This document shows positions 5,470 through 9,504 of a stretch of 9,504 nt of DNA, one piece after another. The notes beneath the pieces are model-generated. The model saw nothing but the letters and a program-made list of their open reading frames with translations, was not told the origin of the DNA and made no database searches. Source of the stretch: Collinsella sp. (GTDB lineage Bacteria > Actinomycetota > Coriobacteriia > Coriobacteriales > Coriobacteriaceae). The first letter of the stretch is position 1. Each line of letters opens with the position of its first letter. The DNA is taken from the NCBI GenBank assembly GCA_014871605.1, contig WGSQ01000061.1, positions 1 through 9,504 on the forward strand, given 5' to 3'. The translations under genes and the position numbers were made by a program.

Positions 5470-6339
5470 ATGCAGACGGGCATGTATGCGATTAGCGAGA
5501 TGGCGAGTTTGTTTAACGTTTCGCGCCAAACGCTCATCTACTACGACAAGATCGGCCTGTTTAAGCCCGCCGTGGTTAACGAAAAAGGCTACCGTTTCTA
5601 TTCGCCCACGCAGATCCCGCTCATGCGTCTGATCTGCATGCTGCGCGACCTAGGGCTCGAACTCGATGAGATCGACCGCCTAGCCTCGACGTTCGACATT
5701 AGCGAGATGACCGACCACCTGCGCTCGCGGGTGCAGGCGCTCGACGAGCAGATTGCCGGGCTCAAAGCCGAGCGTGCGAGCGTGCAGGAGCGTCTGAGCT
5801 TTTACGACGAGGCAGTTTACTGGCGCGAGCGCGAGGGCAAGCCGGAGCTCAAGCAGTTCGAGCGCCGCTTCGTGGTCTTTGAGGAGTTTCCAGGCGATAT
5901 CGAGCGCGGCCGCTCGATGCTTCACCCCACGCTCATGCGGGCCATCCTGCGCATGCGTGCGTTGACGGGCACGCGCCCTATGCGCGGCTGGGGTGCCATG
6001 CTGCGTCGTGAGGCGCTGCATTCCGACGACCCTATCGCCGGCGCGGGCTCCTTTGCCGTGCTGCCGCGCGGTGTCGAGGAACTGCTGCCGAGCGATCCCG
6101 CCGAGCTGGCAGAGATCGGCATCGAAGTGCTGCCCGAGGGCACATACCTGTGCATGAGCCGCTGGGGTATGCCGTACGAGCCCGAGGGCATCCGCGCCAT
6201 CGTTGCCTGCATGGACGAGCACGCGCTCCAGCCCGTTGGCAACGCTTTCGACTTTTGCTACCTCGATACCACGAGCTACGACGAGTCCCACCAAGAGGAC
6301 TTTTGCTGCATCCAAATCCCCGTTACCCTCCAGATGTGA
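5470..6339 (+). CDS. MerR-family transcriptional regulator with C-terminal effector domain
   Basis: 289 residues. The N-terminal winged helix-turn-helix (5-75) has the family signature in RQTLIYYDKIGLFKP (19-33) followed by GYRFYS (40-45). A coiled-coil dimerisation helix covers about 80-115, and residues 130-288 form a BmrR/GyrI-like effector domain rich in aromatic residues (RGWG 172-175, YLCMSRWGMPYEPEG 226-240, FDFCYLDTTSY 260-270), suited to binding a small aromatic ligand. ATG 5470 is preceded by GGAGGA at only a 3-base gap; the next ATG (5482) is too far from it. Members of this family twist promoters or repress them on ligand binding. The gene follows ubiX, and a shared dyad stands upstream of both the fusion gene and the permease, so control of the decarboxylase module by its substrate is the natural hypothesis. 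The last Met and TGA are supplied by repeat copy 2. The family is certain, the targets are inferred. Confidence 0.9.
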   Translation: MQTGMYAISEMASLFNVSRQTLIYYDKIGLFKPAVVNEKGYRFYSPTQIPLMRLICMLRDLGLELDEIDRLASTFDISEMTDHLRSRVQALDEQIAGLKAERASVQERLSFYDEAVYWREREGKPELKQFERRFVVFEEFPGDIERGRSMLHPTLMRAILRMRALTGTRPMRGWGAMLRREALHSDDPIAGAGSFAVLPRGVEELLPSDPAELAEIGIEVLPEGTYLCMSRWGMPYEPEGIRAIVACMDEHALQPVGNAFDFCYLDTTSYDESHQEDFCCIQIPVTLQM

Positions 6340-6431
6340 CAAAGGGACAGTCCCTTTGTCGCATCCAAACCATCACAACATTCGATGAAAATCTCGAAAA
6401 CGAGGAAAAACGTCGAATGTTGTGACGGTTT
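6334..6431 (+). repeat. Palindromic repeat unit, copy 2 (two hairpins)
   Basis: Same 98-base unit and orientation as at 1429-1526, with seven differences, all transitions. First palindrome at 6334-6364 (one arm mismatch at 6361). Second hairpin arms at 6367-6384 and 6414-6431 (one mismatch), enclosing CTCG-AAAA-CGAG (6393-6404). It supplies ATG-TGA to the end of the merR-type gene, and four T's at 6429-6432 follow the second stem. Confidence 0.9.
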
Positions 6432-6446
6432 TCGTGTCCGGCGCGG

Positions 6447-6476
6447 GTGAGCTTCGGTGCCGTCTGGGGGTATAAG
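6447..6476 (+). promoter_or_regulatory. Candidate promoter of the membrane protein gene
   Basis: TATAAG (6471-6476) is a good -10 box, with a weak -35 (GTGAGC, 6447-6452) 18 bases before it. The start would be near 6483, giving a leader of about 35 bases with AAGGGG (6504-6509) as ribosome binding site. That site overlaps the perfect 10-base palindrome GGGGCGCCCC (6506-6515). Confidence 0.4.
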
Positions 6477-6517
6477 ACTAGCGAGTGTTTATTTGCGAGG
6501 CCTAAGGGGCGCCCCGT

Positions 6518-7375
6518 ATGGATATCGATAACTTTGAATGGTGGTATAGCGAGGGCGAGGCTCCGGACGAGGGGTGGGACGAGCCCGCGTCGCGTGACGT
6601 GTCGAGCGACGAGGACGAGACCGGCAACGATGCCGCTGTCGAGCCTGATGCCGCCGAGCCCCTGACCTTTGAGCAGGCTTGGGCCCAAGCCGAGGCCGAT
6701 GAGGCTAAGGCCGATGCCACGGCCACACTCGGCGAGCCGGCGGACATGTCCATCTCGCCGGCCAAGACCCCGCAGCCGCGCCATAACATCGACCCCGGCA
6801 GCACGGCATCCTTCAGCATACTCGACGTGCCCGCGCATGGTGCTCAGGCGCCTGCGCCCACGCATCGCCCCGACCTGGCTCGCGAGGAAGACGTGGGCCG
6901 CCGCTCTCCGCTCGGTCCCATCCTCATCGCCTTCATGGCCGGCGTCATCGCTTGCTCGGCGATCGGAAATGTCTGGAGCCATGTGGAGCAACAGCGCAAA
7001 GATGCCGCCAAGGTCGAGATGTCTGTCGAGCAATCGCTCAGCCGCACGCGCTCGGTGCATGTGTCGGTCGAGGTCAAGGACGGTGCGACATGGGACACCG
7101 CCCGCGGCGATAGTCAGATGCTCATCCACATCGTGGGCCGCACGCTCAGGGGGCAGGCGATTGACGAGTATCAATATGTCAACTCCGCTGGCGACGGCAT
7201 CGAACTCAAGCCCGGCGACTACGAGCTCACGGTCGACGAGCCGCCCGTCGCCACCGATGGCACGCGCTTCCGCGCCTCAAAGCGCATGGTCCCCGTGAGC
7301 TTTAACTCACAGGCGCCCGATACGGTCGACAGCACACCGCAGGGCGGGTTCGACCTTTACGCAATCGCTCAATAA
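6518..7375 (+). CDS. Single-pass membrane protein of unknown function, acidic N-terminus
   Basis: 285 residues; ATG 6518 has AAGGGG 8 bases upstream. I do not recognise the family. Residues 1-75 are very acidic (many Asp and Glu, with FEWWY at 6-10), and 76-130 are a Pro/Ala-rich low-complexity linker ending in charged residues (REEDVGRR). One hydrophobic segment, about 132-153 (PLGPILIAFMAGVIACSAIG), is the only membrane helix. By the positive-inside rule the acidic part is cytoplasmic. Residues 154-178 look helical, and about 179-285 alternate in a beta-rich pattern ending in GIELKPGDYELTVDEPPV (227-244), like an Ig-type or SpaA-like surface domain. There is no signal peptide, lipobox or sorting motif. 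It lies alone between repeat copy 2 and the epimerase gene and has its own candidate promoter, so a link with the decarboxylase module is not supported. It may be a lineage-specific envelope protein. Confidence 0.75.
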   Translation: MDIDNFEWWYSEGEAPDEGWDEPASRDVSSDEDETGNDAAVEPDAAEPLTFEQAWAQAEADEAKADATATLGEPADMSISPAKTPQPRHNIDPGSTASFSILDVPAHGAQAPAPTHRPDLAREEDVGRRSPLGPILIAFMAGVIACSAIGNVWSHVEQQRKDAAKVEMSVEQSLSRTRSVHVSVEVKDGATWDTARGDSQMLIHIVGRTLRGQAIDEYQYVNSAGDGIELKPGDYELTVDEPPVATDGTRFRASKRMVPVSFNSQAPDTVDSTPQGGFDLYAIAQ

Positions 7376-7394
7376 CTGCGCCTGCCGCCTCTCC

Positions 7395-7413
7395 GTGCCG
7401 CCAAGAGTGGCAC
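7395..7413 (+). promoter_or_regulatory. Small dyad near a weak -10 box upstream of the epimerase gene
   Basis: GTGCC (7395-7399) and GGCAC (7409-7413) form an imperfect 19-base dyad that runs into CACAAT (7411-7416), a possible -10 box without a visible -35. It could be an operator or chance in GC-rich DNA. The 79-base gap (7376-7454) has no other signal apart from the GGAGG ribosome binding site at 7443-7447. Confidence 0.25.
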
Positions 7414-7454
7414 AATAGCCCTCAACACTGTTGTTTACTTTTGGAGGAAGTAGC

Positions 7455-8348
7455 ATGTCCACCGTCACCACCATCAAGCGCGGCGGCCTCACCGCGGCCA
7501 TCGATTCCATGGGAGCCCAGCTCACGAGCCTTGCCCTCAACGGCAACGAGTATCTGTGGCAGGGCGACCCGGCCTTTTGGGGCAAGCACGCGCCCATCCT
7601 GTTCCCCATCGTGGGCTCACTGCGCAACAACACGGCGACGTCTGCGGCCGGCACCTGCGAGATGCCGCGCCACGGCCTCGCGCGCATCGTCGAGCACAAG
7701 CTGGTCGAGGTCTCCGAGGACGGCTCCTCGGTAACGTATGAGATCACCGATACGCCCGAGTCGCTCAAGGCTTTCCCCTACCACTTTAAGCTCAACATGA
7801 CCTATGCCCTGACCGGTGACGCCACGCTTACCCAGACCTTTGCCGTCACCAACACCGGCGACGTGAACCTGCCGTTCTCGGTGGGCGGCCACCCCGCGTT
7901 TAACGTACCGGCTCCCGGTGCCGAGGACGAGGCATTCGAGGATTACGAACTGGCATTTACCGAGGCTTGGACCAACGAGGCCCCCATCATCACGCCCGAT
8001 GGCCTCATGACGTTCGAGGGTGGCTACAAGGCGCCCGATAACTCTGACGTGCTGCCCATTACGCACCGTAGCTTCGATAACGATGCCATCATGTTCACCG
8101 ATACCCCGGGCTCCACGCTCACGCTGCGCGGCCGCAAGTCGGGCCACGGCGTCAAGATCGACTTTGAGGGCTTTAAGTACATCGGCGTGTGGTCTGCCGC
8201 CAACGACGCCCCGTTTGTGGCGCTCGAGCCCTGGACCGGTCACACCACCATGGACACCGAGGACGACGTCTTTGAGCACAAGGTCAACACCATTACCTTG
8301 GCTCCCGGCGCTACCGATAAACGTAGCTTTAGCGTAACGCTGCTCTAG
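7455..8348 (+). CDS. Aldose 1-epimerase family protein, LacX-like
   Basis: 297 residues. ATG 7455 is chosen because GGAGG (7443-7447) lies 7 bases upstream; an in-frame ATG at 7431 lies before that site and is unlikely. The protein belongs to the galactose-mutarotase superfamily, which interconverts alpha and beta anomers of aldoses in the cytoplasm. LacX-type marks: GAQLTSL near the start, YLWQGDPAFWGKHAPILFPI (about 34-53), GSLRNN, MPRHGLAR (about 73-80) with the family histidine, FPYHFKLNMTY, and PFSVGGHPAFNVP (about 140-152) carrying the second conserved His; an acidic residue for catalysis is expected near the C-terminus (LEPWTGHTT region). LacX proteins occur in lactose/tagatose operons, but no sugar gene is adjacent here, so the substrate is unknown. 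It is probably a single-gene unit ending at the strong terminator downstream. A repeat copy begins at the first base after its TAG. Confidence 0.88.
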   Translation: MSTVTTIKRGGLTAAIDSMGAQLTSLALNGNEYLWQGDPAFWGKHAPILFPIVGSLRNNTATSAAGTCEMPRHGLARIVEHKLVEVSEDGSSVTYEITDTPESLKAFPYHFKLNMTYALTGDATLTQTFAVTNTGDVNLPFSVGGHPAFNVPAPGAEDEAFEDYELAFTEAWTNEAPIITPDGLMTFEGGYKAPDNSDVLPITHRSFDNDAIMFTDTPGSTLTLRGRKSGHGVKIDFEGFKYIGVWSAANDAPFVALEPWTGHTTMDTEDDVFEHKVNTITLAPGATDKRSFSVTLL

Positions 8349-8379
8349 ATGTGACAAAGGGACAGTCCCTTTGTCACAT
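8349..8379 (+). repeat. Palindromic repeat, copy 3 (first hairpin only)
   Basis: Perfect palindrome ATGTGACAAAGGGA (8349-8362), CAG, TCCCTTTGTCACAT (8366-8379), beginning directly after the TAG of the epimerase gene. The second hairpin of the 98-base unit is absent, so the short palindrome can exist by itself or the rest has been lost. Same orientation relative to the gene as the other two copies. Confidence 0.92.
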
Positions 8380-8390
8380 TCCCGTCCGCT

Positions 8391-8425
8391 AAGCCTCCCT
8401 GCCACATCCGGCAGGGAGGCTTTTT
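8391..8425 (+). terminator. Intrinsic terminator of the epimerase gene
   Basis: AAGCCTCCCTGCC (8391-8403) pairs perfectly over 13 bases with GGCAGGGAGGCTT (8410-8422) around a 6-base loop, and the T-run continues to 8425. This is a textbook rho-independent terminator. Confidence 0.93.
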
Positions 8426-8436
8426 GGTAGGTAGCC

Positions 8437-8454
8437 ATTGGGGACGTTCTTAAA
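8437..8454 (+). repeat. Possible short repeat motif (GGGGACGTTCTTAAA)
   Basis: ATTGGGGACGTTCTTAAA stands alone just after a terminator. The motif recalls short intergenic sequences I associate with REP-type elements in various bacteria, but there is only one copy here, so the call rests on memory alone. Confidence 0.25.
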
Positions 8455-8488
8455 CGACTACTGTGTGTCTATTAATTTTTCGCGCACA

Positions 8489-8517
8489 TGCCGCGCTGCT
8501 GGTTGCGGGCGTATATC
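8489..8517 (+). promoter_or_regulatory. Weak candidate promoter of the solute-binding protein gene
   Basis: TATATC (8512-8517) could be a -10 box, with a poor -35 (TGCCGC, 8489-8494) 17 bases before it. The rest of 8426-8557 has an AT-rich patch at 8470-8480 and the AGGGAAGG ribosome binding site (8544-8551), and nothing else that I can identify. Confidence 0.3.
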
Positions 8518-8557
8518 CTGTCTTATTGTCAGTAACGCAAAATAGGGAAGGCACCAG

Positions 8558-9484
8558 ATGCAACCTCGGCAACAGCGCGGCATGCAGACCCAGCCGGTAT
8601 GCAGCCGTCGCATCTTTTTGGGTAGCGCTCTCGCTGCGAGCGCTTCCGTCGTCGCCGGCGCGCTCGCCGGCTGTCAGCGTCCGTCCACGCTCAAAGTGGT
8701 TCAGCCCACGACGGGCGGCGGTCGCGACGACCTGTCCGATTCCGTGATCGGCAAGGATAAGATCCGCATCGGCATGGAGGCGGCCTACGCCCCGTACAAC
8801 TGGCAGGTTTCCGAAGCCAGTGAATACACCATCCCCATCGACAACGTGCAGGGTGCCTATGCCGATGGCTACGACGTGCAGATCGCCAAGATTGTCTGCA
8901 AAGCCCTCGGTGGCGAGCCCGTTGCCGTCAAGCAGAGCTTCTCGGGTCTTATCGATTCGCTCAACAACGGCCAGATCGACCTCATCATCGCCGGCATGAG
9001 CGCCACGCCCGAGCGCGAGGAGTCTGTCGGCTTCTCCGATCCGTACTTTATCGGTTACTTTGGCCTGTTCGTAAAAGAGGGTTCCCCCTACCAAAACGCC
9101 ACCAAGCTCAGCGACTTTAGCGGTGCCACGGTACTCGGCCAAAAGGACACCATGCTCGACACCGTCATCGACGAGATCCCGGGCGTTGTGCACAAAAATC
9201 CGGTCGATTCGGTTCCCACAGTGTTTTCGAACCTGCTGCAGGGCACGTGCGACGCCGTGACCTACAACACCGAGAACGAGAAGGGCTATATGGCCCAAAA
9301 TCCGGGTATCGTGCCGATTCAATTTGCCGAGGGCGAGGGCTTTAAGCAGGAGGTCACGGCAAACGTCGGCTGCCGCAAGGGCTCGGACAAGCTGCTTAAG
9401 CTCATCGACAAGACGCTCAAGGGCATTAGCCAAGAGGAGCGCGACCAAATGTGGGACGCGTGCCTCGACCGTCAGCCGGCATAG
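8558..9484 (+). CDS. Amino-acid ABC transporter solute-binding lipoprotein (family 3)
   Basis: 308 residues; ATG 8558 is preceded by AGGGAAGG at a 6-base gap. A second in-frame ATG (8582) would also keep the signal peptide. The N-terminus has a twin-arginine motif SRRIFLG (16-22), a hydrophobic stretch and the lipobox LAGC, so the mature protein would start at Cys39 as a lipid-anchored, probably Tat-exported protein outside the membrane. The body is a bacterial extracellular solute-binding protein family 3 domain: IRIGMEAAYAPYNW (about 68-81), GYDVQIAKIV, IDLIIAGMSATPEREESVGF (about 145-164) with the family Thr-x-x-Arg ligand-binding segment, SDPYF, and a second lobe with GTCDAVTYNTENEKGY. 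These proteins bind polar amino acids; the exact ligand is not readable from sequence. The next gene begins 9 bases downstream, most likely its permease. Confidence 0.9.
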   Translation: MQPRQQRGMQTQPVCSRRIFLGSALAASASVVAGALAGCQRPSTLKVVQPTTGGGRDDLSDSVIGKDKIRIGMEAAYAPYNWQVSEASEYTIPIDNVQGAYADGYDVQIAKIVCKALGGEPVAVKQSFSGLIDSLNNGQIDLIIAGMSATPEREESVGFSDPYFIGYFGLFVKEGSPYQNATKLSDFSGATVLGQKDTMLDTVIDEIPGVVHKNPVDSVPTVFSNLLQGTCDAVTYNTENEKGYMAQNPGIVPIQFAEGEGFKQEVTANVGCRKGSDKLLKLIDKTLKGISQEERDQMWDACLDRQPA

Positions 9485-9493
9485 GGAGGCAGC

Positions 9494-9504
9494 ATGAAAA
9501 CCAT
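9494..9504 (+). CDS. Start of the next gene, probably the ABC permease (cut by the window end)
   Basis: ATG at 9494 follows a GGGAGG site (9484-9489) that overlaps the last base of the preceding TAG, so the two genes are tightly coupled. Only three codons and two bases are visible (Met-Lys-Thr). The permease call is inference from the usual order of amino-acid ABC operons. Confidence 0.55.

Noticed and set aside
6506..6515. GGGGCGCCCC palindrome as a hairpin blocking the ribosome binding site
   Set aside because: With no unpaired centre it cannot fold on itself stably as a short hairpin; ten GC-only bases are also likely by chance in this DNA.
1429..8379. The three palindromes as a CRISPR array
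   Set aside because: They are kilobases apart with genes between them; there are no regular spacers and no cas genes.
8450..9448. 332-codon minus-strand frame opposite the solute-binding protein
   Set aside because: It covers a clear family 3 solute-binding protein with signal peptide on the plus strand; the antisense product is not recognisable.

Overview
The window is GC-rich bacterial DNA. Codon use, protein resemblances and a short palindromic repeat family suggest a gut actinobacterium of the class Coriobacteriia, with Collinsella or a close relative as my best guess. This is recognition from memory; no search was run.

Layout. Positions 1-340 (minus strand) hold the N-terminal part of an MFS efflux-type transporter. 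It diverges from a 315-residue plus-strand gene (487-1434) that appears to fuse an LpdD-like domain (the small partner protein of gallate decarboxylase) to a complete type-1 isopentenyl-diphosphate isomerase. A structured intergenic region follows, then an SLC13/DASS-type permease (1678-3135), a UbiD-family decarboxylase very like gallate decarboxylase LpdC (3278-4765), a UbiX/LpdB flavin prenyltransferase (4799-5377) and a MerR-family regulator with a ligand-binding tail (5470-6339). The remainder is a single-pass membrane protein of unknown function (6518-7375), a LacX-like aldose 1-epimerase (7455-8348), a Tat-type lipoprotein solute-binding protein for an amino-acid ABC transporter (8558-9484), and the first codons of the next gene (9494 onward).

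How the genes work together. The block 487-6339 reads as one aromatic-acid decarboxylation module. The permease would import a hydroxybenzoate-type acid. The UbiD enzyme would decarboxylate it using prenylated FMN. UbiX makes that cofactor from FMN and a dimethylallyl phosphate, and the isomerase domain makes dimethylallyl diphosphate from isopentenyl diphosphate. Joining a prenyl-donor enzyme to the LpdD partner is the most unusual point in the window. The link is reinforced by a near-identical 26-base dyad block (22 of 26 bases match) upstream of both the fusion gene (419-444) and the permease (1560-1585), probably an operator, with the MerR protein as candidate regulator.

A palindromic repeat (perfect 14-base arms, 3-base centre) occurs three times, each time exactly at a stop codon. 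Two copies belong to a 98-base unit carrying a second, longer hairpin. In two cases the repeat itself supplies the last Met codon and the TGA stop. There is no tRNA, rRNA, CRISPR array or transposase gene in the window, and no gene-free stretch exceeds about 245 bases.
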